Assembly (NCBI RefSeq): GCF_032854445.1
Contig: NC_088301.1
Location: forward strand, 19,895,808 to 19,959,807
Origin: Liolophura sinensis
Taxonomy: Eukaryota; Mollusca; Polyplacophora; Chitonida; Chitonidae
Length of the DNA: 64,000 nt
Reading direction: 5' to 3'
Position 1 is the stretch's first letter; each line of letters starts with the position of its first letter. The notes below the pieces were generated by a model that worked only from the letters and a program-made list of their open reading frames with translations, made no database searches and was not told the origin of the DNA. This document shows, one piece after another, positions 21,886 to 31,340 of this stretch. Both the position numbers and the translations under genes were made by a program.

Positions 21886-22316
21886 TGTGAAACCTTATAC
21901 TAGTACATACTGTGGTATAACAACAATCAACCAAATGAACAAATAACTGAGCATGGACTGCACGGTTACACCACACGCGGAATGCGCGGTTAACCAAGGG
22001 ATGCTACGGTTCCCTTACTACACTGTGTATGACCATTAATCGATCATGTAATGTAACATCATGTACTTAAATGGCATGCATGTTTGGATCCTGTTATATT
22101 CTTGAATTGCCTGAAAATACATATAGTGTATAGAGGCCAGCAAGTTTGTCAGTTTCCAGACAGACCTTGTATGACCTCCTTCTAATTTTAGCCGTATACG
22201 CCAAAATGTATAAGTGAAACGATCTTGTTAACACGTATTAAATACAAACGTAAATAAGCTATTCAAAAAAGCCGTATGTTCTGACCCTAACCTCTCTCTC
22301 AGGGTACCACAGCCCT

Positions 22317-22498
22317 ATGACTCATGAACCTCTCAAAGATTCGGTCGCGGTGAGTTAACATTATGCTTATCCTGGCCTCCTCTCTGGTAGTTCATGAGAT
22401 TTTCGCGAGCTTTGTCCGGTTTCCTCCCACTCCAATGATAGCTGCCGTTGTATGTGTGAAATATTCTTATATTATTGAATATATAAAAATAAATACAT
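22317..22498 (+). mobile_element. SINE family 1, degraded
   Basis: TCGGTCGCGGTGAGTTAACA, CTGGCCTCCTCTCTGGTAGT, GTCCGGTTTCCTCCCACTCC and TGTGAAATATTC follow the order of the full family 1 elements at 36018 and 48592, with substitutions and a lost tail. Confidence 0.65.
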
Positions 22499-23249
22499 CT
22501 CTGCTGTTATCTAATCTTTACTTTCGCATTCAACAAAACTTCGTAATCACCCTGCACAATGTTAATGGATTAGACAACGTGCAACGTTACTCAAGAAAAC
22601 AAACCGGCAATGTTTTTTTTAAAGCAAAAACTCGATCAGCGCAAATCCAGTCGAATTGCTACTATTATTTTGGAATAGCCCAAATAATTATCTATCGTAT
22701 CATGCAGCCTCTTCTGTGCACGTGTTACTGTTCAAAAGTATGATAATGTTCCTAAAATTTACCATTTGGGTAGCTCAACTTTTTTTCAATAATTTTAAGA
22801 CTATGTTGTAACTGCACAGGTATAGGTCTGATATTAACTGAAAGACAATAATTTGAGCTATTCTTGGTATAAATGCAGAAAACTTCATTTGATTGGCGAA
22901 CATGGATTTTCTGCCAAAAAACACCAGCAAATGAGATAACAACGTCAAATCATTCTACCTGTATAGATGTTCGACATTGCTGTAATTAACCTCAACATTT
23001 CAGTCATCCTGTATACAGAACAAATCACAATCTGTTTTCTTTTGAAGACATTTTTAATAAAACTATAAAAAATATATATTATTACACGTTTCAAATAATT
23101 TAATAATTATACATATATCTCTGACTTACAGACATTTTAAGTACCGTTACAATGAACAAGTGAAATGTGATTAACAAAATAAGGCGAATTTTCTTAACTT
23201 AAACATGTCCATGCTATTGCCACGCCCCTTCACATTTCCACCTCATCCT
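22499..23249. other. Intergenic, no gene seen
   Basis: AT-rich downstream flank of the next sHSP gene. No clear AATAAA on the minus strand close to its stop. An ATTAAA variant lies near 23099. Confidence 0.35.
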
Positions 23250-24572
23250 TCAGTTCACCGAGATAGGAATGACCTTTTCGGCCAGATCTTCCTCGGTCTT
23301 GTACGGCGCTGAGATGGTCATCTGACCGTGACTGTCCAACGATGACGTGAGCAGATCACAGTTCACGTGGTCAGGAATATAAAATCGCCTGTACACAGCT
23401 CTGCTGGAAACAACCTTTCCTGTTGCCTCATCTTTGTCTTCTTGCTTCCCGGATATCGTCAAAGCGTTGCCATTCAGCTTCACTTCTATGCTGTCTGGGT
23501 TGAACTTTTTCATGTCCACATGGATTTCGAATAGTCTGTTTCCAGGCTCTTCAGATGTCTCTGTTTTTTCTTCCATAAGGGTTTCCGCTGTTATCTTTTC
23601 TGGTTGTTTTAGATTTTCCGTTTCGTGGGTAGAATCTTTTTTTGGTATATCTGTATGTTGAGGCTCACTTTCCAGCTGTTGGCCTACAGACGCCTCCACC
23701 TCAGATTTTTTGGATTCCACTCTTGTAGTGTTCATGTCATCATGTTCACTGTCCACCTGTTCAAATGGCTCTGGATCAGGAATTTCTTCTGTCTTCTTTA
23801 CTTCTTTTTCCAATGCTTTCTTTCCAGGCTGGACGGGTGCTTCTGGTTTTGGATTTTCTTCCATTATCTTTTCTTTGGTGAGATCGGCGGGAGTTTCCGC
23901 CTGGATATCCATACCATCAACTGACGAGTCGGTTGTCTCCCCTGGATCAATCTCCTGACAATCTTTGCACGAGCATTCGTCATCACTCTGTCCGTTTTGC
24001 ACCACGCTCTCTTCAGCTTTGACCGGAGTTTCTTTTCTTGTTTCTTTATCACCTGTTTTTGTCGGTGCTTTTATAACGACCAAGCCTTTCGTGCTGAGAG
24101 TGACTGTCATTTTATCACTGTCGACGTCTTCAGGTACGTTGATGGTTCTTTTCAGCTGCCGAACGTCTACGTTCCCGGCCCCGTCATTTGTTTCATGTCT
24201 GCAATTAACGATAACTTTCCCATCCGAAACGTTGATGCTGATTTCTTCAGGGAAAAATCCGTCACAGTCAACCGAATCTTTCCAAACAGGTTTCGGTTTG
24301 GTTTTACCTTCTTTGTTCGAAGGAATTCCGGCAACCTCTTTCCAAACCCCGAAAACATCTTCCAGGAATGGAGGGAGGCACAGGGCGTCCCGATGACGGT
24401 GTGGTCCCCCAGCGGGAGCGATGAACCAGGCAGGGGGTCCGTGCTGTGCCGGCCCCTGCGGTCCGTGGCTCAGCCCCCTTCGACATCGTCCTCTTGGTTG
24501 GTATGTTACGTGTAACGGGATATGTCGGTTGTGGTGAAAACTCACCGGCATCACTGACGTTGAAAATAACAT
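23250..24572 (-). CDS. Large small heat shock protein with two ACDs and acidic linker
   Basis: Intronless, 440 residues. The His/Pro/Gly/Arg-rich arm (1-96) contains QPRGRCRRG and a GGPHRHRD block. ACD1 is about 97-171 (WKDSVDCDGFFPEEISINVS through LVVIKAP). A long acidic, probably disordered linker (172-343) includes CSCKDCQE, TTDSSVDGMDIQ and ADLTKEK. ACD2 is about 344-424 (FEIHVDMKKFNPDSIEVKLN onward), followed by the tail EKVIPISVN with I-P-I at 435-437. It is paralogous to the 29682-31094 gene: ACD2 is nearly identical while ACD1 and linker diverge. Predicted ATP-independent chaperone. The linker motifs conserved between paralogues suggest a partner-binding role, which is inference. Confidence 0.92.
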   Translation of the reverse strand: MLFSTSVMPVSFHHNRHIPLHVTYQPRGRCRRGLSHGPQGPAQHGPPAWFIAPAGGPHRHRDALCLPPFLEDVFGVWKEVAGIPSNKEGKTKPKPVWKDSVDCDGFFPEEISINVSDGKVIVNCRHETNDGAGNVDVRQLKRTINVPEDVDSDKMTVTLSTKGLVVIKAPTKTGDKETRKETPVKAEESVVQNGQSDDECSCKDCQEIDPGETTDSSVDGMDIQAETPADLTKEKIMEENPKPEAPVQPGKKALEKEVKKTEEIPDPEPFEQVDSEHDDMNTTRVESKKSEVEASVGQQLESEPQHTDIPKKDSTHETENLKQPEKITAETLMEEKTETSEEPGNRLFEIHVDMKKFNPDSIEVKLNGNALTISGKQEDKDEATGKVVSSRAVYRRFYIPDHVNCDLLTSSLDSHGQMTISAPYKTEEDLAEKVIPISVN

Positions 24573-24659
24573 ATTACTCTATTATAATATTCTCGCAATA
24601 TTTTTCTTAGTTCTGTTGTCGCTAGCTTGAGTTTCGGAATGAAGTGTAACGCTGAAATG

Positions 24660-24840
24660 TCAGCCTTTTATAAGCAAATGATTAATTCCAGAGTTTTCTC
24701 CATTGACCCACGTGGATCATGAAATAAATAAACATAAACCACGCCCCACGATGTTTCATTGGTTGACAGAAGTGGATTAACCAATCATATAACGACATTT
24801 CTCACGTGACAGTACGTAGAAGATTCTGGCAAATTCACAT
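24660..24840 (-). promoter_or_regulatory. Heat-shock-type promoter of the 24572 sHSP gene
   Basis: On the minus strand a TATAAAA (reverse of 24666-24672) lies about 95 bp before the ATG. Going upstream: HSE-like TTC-CA-GAG-TT-TTC at 24686-24698, CACGTG at 24709-24714, CCACGCCCC at 24739-24747, ATTGG at 24758-24762, CCAAT at 24781-24785, and a perfect GAA-GA-TTC pair at 24819-24826. The same elements in the same order occur before the paralogue at 31094. Confidence 0.75.
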
Positions 24841-25509
24841 CATGTAATCATTCAGGTGTCCTTTTTAGCGAAACTTGCTGACAGTGAAATCCACTGTTTC
24901 GTCTCATTTTTAGAGAAAATTCTCGATTATACAAGAACGCTTGAAAGACGTTTGTTATAAGTGTCACAAATGCAACTTTAAGAGAAATGACAACATGAAC
25001 GCCGATCTAGGTCACGACAACAACACAGTCACGCCGGTACGTCGCAGTCAGACAAGGGCATATGTACGATGGTGTGTGGCTTTTCTCACTTTAATTTCAT
25101 AACGACTAAAATAGTGAATTATTGCGTCAAAGCGAATGATATGCAGTGTGAGAATGCGTTTCCGTTTTGTTTATTTGTTTTTTTTTTGTTACATAATTCA
25201 TTTGTTACTGTATATGTAAGTGAAATAAAAAATCAAACTTATTCTTGGTAACGAAAACTGGACCGTGAGTCAATCGACATGTATGACTTCAACCAGCTAT
25301 TCATTAACTTTCTGAATGATGTTAGTTAAGTTTCTATATCAAACAAATAATGAGAATATCAATTCAGATCTTGGTTATAGTATAGTAAAAGCCATAATAA
25401 TATACATGCATACCTGTCCACCCTTCACTGCAGAATTATTTTTCTTCACATGCAAAATACACAACGACATAACCACCAGTATATTGCGAATTTCTTGAAA
25501 CAGGCCTAC
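24841..25509. other. Intergenic, no gene seen
   Basis: Short frames of 60 codons or less without known motifs. Confidence 0.35.
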
Positions 25510-26650
25510 ACCGAATGTACACCTGCTCCCCATTACTGCTGTTTGCTGCAGTGGAGAATGTACTCAAGTACCACATGTCCACCATGCCTGTACTGTACCA
25601 TTGTTTTCATGCCGTGCGTAGAATGCACGCCTTTACACTTCTGTCACCATACACAGTTGTTCTTCATCAGTACGTAGACATACAGAAGTATATGTCAACC
25701 ACTACGCAATTGTGTTCATGCAGTACACAGAATGTACAACAGACCACCACTACACAGTTGTTTTCCTTCAACACATAAAATGTATACCAGATCACCACAA
25801 CACAGTTGTGTTCATGTAGCACACAAAATATATAACAGACCACCACTGCACCGTTGTGTTCCTCTAGCACATAAAATGTATACCGGATCACCACTATACA
25901 GCTGTGTTCCTCTAGCACATAAAATGTATACCGGATCACCACTATACAGCTGTGTTCATGTAACATACAAAATGTATAACAGACCACCACTGCACAATGG
26001 TGTTCGTGTGGCACACAAAATGTATACCAGATCACCACTATACAACTGTGTTCATGTAACATACAAAATGTATAACAGACCACCACTGCACAATGGTGTT
26101 CGTGTGGCACACAAAATGTATACCAGACCACCACTGCACAATGGTGTTCGTGTGGCACACAAAATGTATACCAGATCACCACTATACAATTGTGTTCCTC
26201 TAGCACACTAAATATATACCAGATTACCACTGCACAAGGGTGTTCGTGTAGCACACAAAATGTATACCAGATCACCACTATACAATTGTGTTCCTCTAGC
26301 ACACTAAATACATACCAGACCACCACTGCACAATTGTGTTCATGTAGCACACAAAATGTATACCAGATCACCACTATACAGCTGTGTTCATGTAGCACAC
26401 AAAATGTGTACCAGACCACCACTGCACAATGGTGTTCATGTAGCACACAAAATGTATACCAGACCACCACTATACAGCTGTGTTCATGTAGCACACAAAA
26501 TGTATACCAGACCACCACTGCACAATGGTGTTCATGTAGCACACAAATTGTATACCAGATCACCACTATACAGCTGTGTTCATGTAGCACACAAAATGTA
26601 TACCAGATCACCCCAGCACACAATACATACCAGACATTCATTTAACAATT
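25510..26650. repeat. 48-bp tandem array, about 20 copies
   Basis: Core unit: GTGTTCATGTAGCACACAAA, ATGTATACCAGACCACCACT, GCACAATG. The clean part is about 25667-26640, with a degenerate lead-in from 25510. Units alternate between ATCACCACTATACAGCT and CCACCACTGCACAATG forms. Because 48 is divisible by three and the unit lacks stops, the minus strand is open for 324 codons (16-residue repeats such as YTFCVLHEHNCIVVIW) and plus-strand frames are also open. Confidence 0.92.
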
Positions 26651-27179
26651 GTTTTTCTGTAGTACACACAACATATACCTGCATGTACATTAATTGTTGA
26701 ACAATTTTTTTTTCAAGTACATAATGTGCCTGTACACCATTAGACAATTGTTTTTCTCAGGTAAACCATGTATTCCTGAAACACCACTGTACAGAATTGC
26801 TCAAACAAATGTTTGTCTCAAGAACACAATGTGAACATGAATCACATATTACCAGATTGTTTTTGTGCATATATTTCATGAAACTTGGATGTATATGCTT
26901 ATAAGAAAGTAGCTAGCCCAGGGGCATGCTTCCCAGGTTGCGAAGGTGTGTATCATAATGTGGTAATAACTGGGTGTGGCGTCTTTTTCTGGTGATTTCT
27001 GCATTACTTGATTGGTGACACTTGACATTCATAATTCCATGAGCCAAACTGGAATGCCTAGAGTAAACCTCCATCCTCTGACAAATAACTGAACTACTTT
27101 CAAATAGACTTGCACCAAGAGAGTTCATTGTGCATGGCATATACTAGTACATGGAAGGCTAAAAGAACTTGATGTAAAC
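26651..27179. other. Degenerate array flank and dispersed repeat
   Basis: 26651-26880 continues with weak resemblance to the 48-bp unit. 26990-27160 is a diverged copy of the GGAATGCC...GTAAACC repeat seen at 2225 (shared GGAATGCC, CAAATAACTGA and GTGCATGGCATAT). No gene. Confidence 0.5.
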
Positions 27180-27525
27180 CAACATATGTGACCCTACAAA
27201 CTCCTACATCTGCTTCGGGGGTGATAGACCCAGGTTTAATCCTGGGTCAGGTCACACGTAAGACCTTAAAAGAGGAAGTTGTAGCTTCCTCGCTTGGCGT
27301 TCAGCATTAAGGGGAAGTTCAACGACTGATTGACCTGTGTCCCTTAAATGGCCCGGGTGGGACGGCTTACCTGCCTTCGGTAAGTCGTCAGTGAAGCAGC
27401 ACTAGATAAAAGAGCAGTAAAAATCTGTGCTGTAAGGAGGGGCACACTCTAAGGACTCCCCCCTCGTCATATGACTGAAAAATTGTTAAGTACGACATTA
27501 AACCCCAAGCAATCTTCACCCCATT
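27180..27525 (+). mobile_element. SINE family 2
   Basis: A tRNA-like head with B-box-like GGTTTAATCCTGGGTCAGGT, the body AGGAAGTTGTAGCTTCCTCG, GCGTTCAGCATTAAGGGGAA and GCCTTCGGTAAGTCGTCAGT, and the tail CGTCATATGACTGAAAAATT, GTTAAGTACGACATTAAACC, CCAAGCAA. Confidence 0.75.
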
Positions 27526-28169
27526 GACCAATTACCTGGGCCCTGCATGAGCAGAATAGAGGCATGGGAATCTAGGATGATTACCTCCCCTTCTTGGGCT
27601 GGATTTACCAGGTGTATTATGCACAGGCTTTACTGAGGCAGCAGCATCACCATGCTTACATATATGAATACATTGGAAATGGTCTGCGGTAAGAAGTATC
27701 GTGACATGACAGCAAACTGGTCGCCATCACGTAAGTGAAAAAATCTTCATTATTGTCAACAACCATTGGAACATTCAGTGCCGCTGAAATGACGCAATCG
27801 TAACTACTTTGGAGATCTGTGGTCAAGCATTTTTCACTTATATGATGGCAGCCAGTTTGCTATGGGTTGAGGAAACCAGAGTGTCAAGAGTACACAACCA
27901 ACACTAAACTCTGAAACGTGACATATATGTCACATCAGCAAGTGGTCCGCTGGCATACAACACAAGCATGTTGTGTCCAGCCCACTTCATGCAACACTAC
28001 ACAGGAGAGCACAGCTGGCCATTTATTTCCACCCAAGAGCTGAGAACTAGAATCAAGAAATCTCCATCTGTATTTCTTCACATATTTCACTGTTGCTTAG
28101 CACCACTTCGAGAATTTTTCACCTGAACGATAATGGCAGTTTTACTTTCCTTTGGGGCATATGTAGATC

Positions 28170-28680
28170 AAGCCGCTCGTGTCACTCATGGGTGGAGGAA
28201 ACATGCAGAGCATGATGGAAACCACAGCATATCACCATGTGCCTGGATGACAACCATTGTCACAGGGGGACAGTAGCCAGTTATTGGTGGAGGAAACATG
28301 GAGAGCATGAGGGAAACCACAGCAGATCATGATGCACCTGGCTGACAACCATTGTCACGGGGGGACAGTAGCCAGTTATCGGTGGAGGAAACATGGAGAG
28401 CATGAGAGAAACCACAGCATATCACCATGTGCCTGGCTGACAACCATTGTCACAGGGACAGTAGCCAGTTATTGGTGGAGGAAACATGGAGAGCATGAGG
28501 GAAACCACAGCAGATCACGATGCACCTGGGTGACAACCATTGTCACGGGGGGACAGTAGCCAGTTATCGGTGGAGGAAACACAACCACAACAGATCGCCA
28601 TGCACCTGGTTGACAACCATTGTCACAGGGGTGAACAGTTTTCATTTATTGGTGGAGGAAAGCCTTGGAGAAGTCATGTA
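28170..28680. repeat. ~95-bp tandem array, about 5 copies
   Basis: The unit contains CTGGCTGACAACCATTGTCA, CAGTAGCCAGTTATCGGTGG, AGGAAACATGGAGAGCATGA and AACCACAGCA. Spacing of CCTGG landmarks is 95, 95, 93 and 80 bp. Two sub-types (CATATCACCATGTG and CAGATCATGATGCA) alternate. Confidence 0.85.
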
Positions 28681-29045
28681 CCCAGCTGACCACTGTCACA
28701 GTGGCTGGAAGTGATGAATTTATGCATGGAGAAAACTGTGATAGCCTGAGGAAACCACTGCATCTGTGCACTGTACCTCCATTTAGCTGGAGGTACATCC
28801 ATTCTCACGTTATGTGCATCCTCCACTTTGTTTCCGAAGGGTTAACAGTAAATATTTCTTGAAACTTTTACCTCAATTCAACTTGTCCAGGTTACAGTCC
28901 CATAAGCCAACATGATTTGCAAGTGTTACAGAAAGTTGATGTACAAAGGTCTGAACACAACAACACATTGGCCACCAGCCAAGCACTACTACAGTTTGCC
29001 ACATATGCTATTTTCTTTGCCACACTGGAAACACCATTATAATAA
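28681..29045. other. Intergenic, no gene seen
   Basis: Degraded end of the 95-bp array, then unique sequence. Confidence 0.35.
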
Positions 29046-29195
29046 ACCACCGAACAAGTAAATAAATAAATTGCAGTTTATGCTGTACTCAAGAATATTC
29101 CACTTATACGCCGGCAGCCAGCATTATGGTGGGAGGAAACCAGGCAGAGCCTGGGGGAAACCCATGACCATCCGCAGGTTGCTGCTGACCTTCCC
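29046..29195 (-). mobile_element. SINE family 1, 3' fragment
   Basis: AAATAAATAAATTGCAGTTT, GTACTCAAGAATATTCCACT, GCCAGCATTATGGTGGGAGG and CCATCCGCAGGTTGCTG in reverse orientation. Head absent. Confidence 0.85.
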
Positions 29196-29681
29196 AAAAA
29201 ACTTCATAAGACATGACAGTTGTCCAATACGATCCCATCGCATGTCGAGATTTTGATGTATGAAAGCATGAGAACATAAAGCTGTGCCACACACTCACAA
29301 CAGACAAAAGTTTTCAAAAGTTGGGAATATTTTTATTTTCATTCGAAAATACTGCTCATTCATGTAAAATGTTGAACAAATGAAAACTGACATTATGCTT
29401 CAACATATTCATCACATACACTGTATACAGGCAGATCTAAGTTCTACCTCTACATATGCATTGTGTAATAAGAAACCATGCACATGAACACACAAAATGA
29501 CACGTGACAAATGATGGACACAAGAATGAAGATATTAACAAAACAAGAATGAAGACATTACAAAATGTGTAAAAATATTGAAATTACGTAATTATGTTGC
29601 AAATATTTTAAAGTTCAAATGATTTGGGATGAGTCTGTCCATGATATTGCAATAGCCTATTTAGAAATTCCACCTCATCCT

Positions 29682-31094
29682 TCATTGCACGGAAATTGGA
29701 ATGACCTTTTCAGCGAGATCTTCTGCAGACTTGTAAGGAGCCGAGATGATCATCAAGCCTTGGCTGTCCAAAGATGAAGTCAGTAGATCACAGTTCACAT
29801 AGTCCGGGATCACAAATCGCCTGTACACAGCTCTGCTAGAAACAACCTTTCCTGTTGCCTCATCTTTGTCTTCTTGCTTCCCGGATATCGTCAAGGTATT
29901 ACCATTCAACTTTACTTCAATGCTGTCAGGGTTGAAGTTTTTCATGTCCACGTGGATTTCAAACAGCCTGTTCTCAGGTTCCACAGCAGCAGTCTCTTTC
30001 TGGAGGGCTGGTTCTTCTTTGTTGTGGTTATCTGCATTACATACCATTTCAGGCTGGGAAGCTATATTCTGAGATATGTCATCTGGCTGTTTTAACGCCT
30101 CTTCCTCCAACTTTTTTTCTATCATCTGCACATCTTTGTCAAATGTTTTATTTTCTGGATGTAGAGACACCTCTTCCTCAGATTTTTCTCCTACCATCTG
30201 GACATCCTTGTCAAGTGTTTTATTTTCTGGATGTAGAGACACCTCTTCCTCAAATTTTTCTCCTACCATCTGGACATCCTTTTCAAGTGTTTCATTTTCT
30301 GACTGTTCTGTAACCTCTGCTTCAAATTTGTCTTCTACTATTTGGACATCATTGTCAAGTGGTTTGCTTTCTGGCTGTACACAGACATCTGCCTCAGGAT
30401 TTTGTTCCGCTACTTCATCCTGGGTTAAGTCTATGGAATCTACCTTCTGGATATCCATGTCCTCACCTGATGAGTCGCTTGTATCTCCTTTGTCTTCCTC
30501 CACACAATCCCTGCACGAGGATTCTTCTTCTTCTCTCTGCCAATCTAGGTCCATATGTTCGACAGATTTGGCTGCAGCGTCTGCTTTCTTTTCTTCCCCA
30601 TCAGGTTTTCTCGGCGCTGTGATGACCAGGATTGCTCTCCGGTTGAACGATGCCCTCAATTTCTCGCAGTCAACATCTTCGGGAACATTTATTGTCTTTT
30701 TCAGCTGCCGAATATCTACATTTCCTCTACCATCATTCTCTTCATGACAGCAACTCACGCAAACTTTGCCCTTGGAGATCTCCAACTCTACTTCGTCAGG
30801 TGAAAACCCTTCACAATTCAGTGTCTCCTTCCAGTCCGGTTTCAGCGTTGTTTGACTTTTGCATAGTGGAAATCCTGCTACGTCTTTCCATATTCCCAAC
30901 AGGTCTTCGACGAGGGGGCTGAGGGGAGAGTACCCCCGATGTCGGTGTGATCCCCCGTTGTGAGCGAAGAGACAGGTGGGAGATTCGCGTCTCATCATCT
31001 TGCGACACCGTCCTCTTGGTCGACACGTCCTGTGAACAGGAGAGTGCAGATCACGACGAAGTCTCATCGGTAAAACAAGAGTCGTCAGTACCAT
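29682..31094 (-). CDS. Large small heat shock protein with two ACDs and expanded linker
   Basis: Intronless, 470 residues, closest paralogue of the 23250-24572 gene. The N-terminal arm contains CRPRGRCRK and GGSHRHRG. ACD1 is about 87-162 (WKETLNCEGFSPDEVELEIS through ILVITAP). The linker (163-373) has SSCRDCVEEDKGDTSDSSGE, DMDIQ and IDLTQDE, then four 24-residue repeats of the form NKTLDKDVQMVGEKSEEEVS plus LHPE, where the paralogue has about one. ACD2 is about 374-454, and the tail EKVIPISVQ has I-P-I at 465-467. Predicted cytosolic holdase; oligomer size and clients cannot be read from sequence. Confidence 0.92.
   Translation of the reverse strand: MVLTTLVLPMRLRRDLHSPVHRTCRPRGRCRKMMRRESPTCLFAHNGGSHRHRGYSPLSPLVEDLLGIWKDVAGFPLCKSQTTLKPDWKETLNCEGFSPDEVELEISKGKVCVSCCHEENDGRGNVDIRQLKKTINVPEDVDCEKLRASFNRRAILVITAPRKPDGEEKKADAAAKSVEHMDLDWQREEEESSCRDCVEEDKGDTSDSSGEDMDIQKVDSIDLTQDEVAEQNPEADVCVQPESKPLDNDVQIVEDKFEAEVTEQSENETLEKDVQMVGEKFEEEVSLHPENKTLDKDVQMVGEKSEEEVSLHPENKTFDKDVQMIEKKLEEEALKQPDDISQNIASQPEMVCNADNHNKEEPALQKETAAVEPENRLFEIHVDMKNFNPDSIEVKLNGNTLTISGKQEDKDEATGKVVSSRAVYRRFVIPDYVNCDLLTSSLDSQGLMIISAPYKSAEDLAEKVIPISVQ
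30080..30375 (-). repeat. Coding 72-bp tandem repeat in sHSP linker
   Basis: Four units of 72 nt (24 residues). The middle ones are almost identical in DNA (GTTTTATTTTCTGGATGTAG, AGACACCTCTTCCTCA) and the outer ones diverged. The repeats encode an acidic amphipathic segment (DKDVQMVGEK). Confidence 0.85.
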
Positions 31095-31164
31095 TATTCA
31101 GATTTAATTTGGCTTTCGTTTTGCTTGGCGAAGTTGAAGTCTACAGTGAATGACTAGAACTGCG

Positions 31165-31340
31165 AAAATTCTGTCTTTTATACGTAAAAATTAGTTTCTG
31201 GACGTTTCCAAATTTATCCACGTGGTTGATGTAAACAACGCTAAGCCACGCCCCATGAATTTCCATTGGCTAACAGAAGGAGATCCTCCAATAGAATAAC
31301 AGCACTTGTCACATGATGAATACGTAGAAAATTCTCGTAA
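31165..31340 (-). promoter_or_regulatory. Heat-shock-type promoter of the 31094 sHSP gene
   Basis: TATAAAA (reverse of 31176-31182), HSE-like TTC-TG-GAC-GT-TTC at 31196-31208, CACGTG at 31219-31224, CCACGCCCC at 31246-31254, ATTGG at 31265-31269, CCAAT at 31288-31292 and a perfect GAA-AA-TTC at 31327-31334. TATA-to-HSE and HSE-to-CACGTG spacing equals that before the 24572 gene. Confidence 0.75.

Noticed and set aside
25667-26641. 324-codon minus-strand open frame as a protein gene
   Set aside because: It is a stop-free 48-bp satellite open on both strands; no start context, domain or unique sequence supports a gene. Kept only as a finding.
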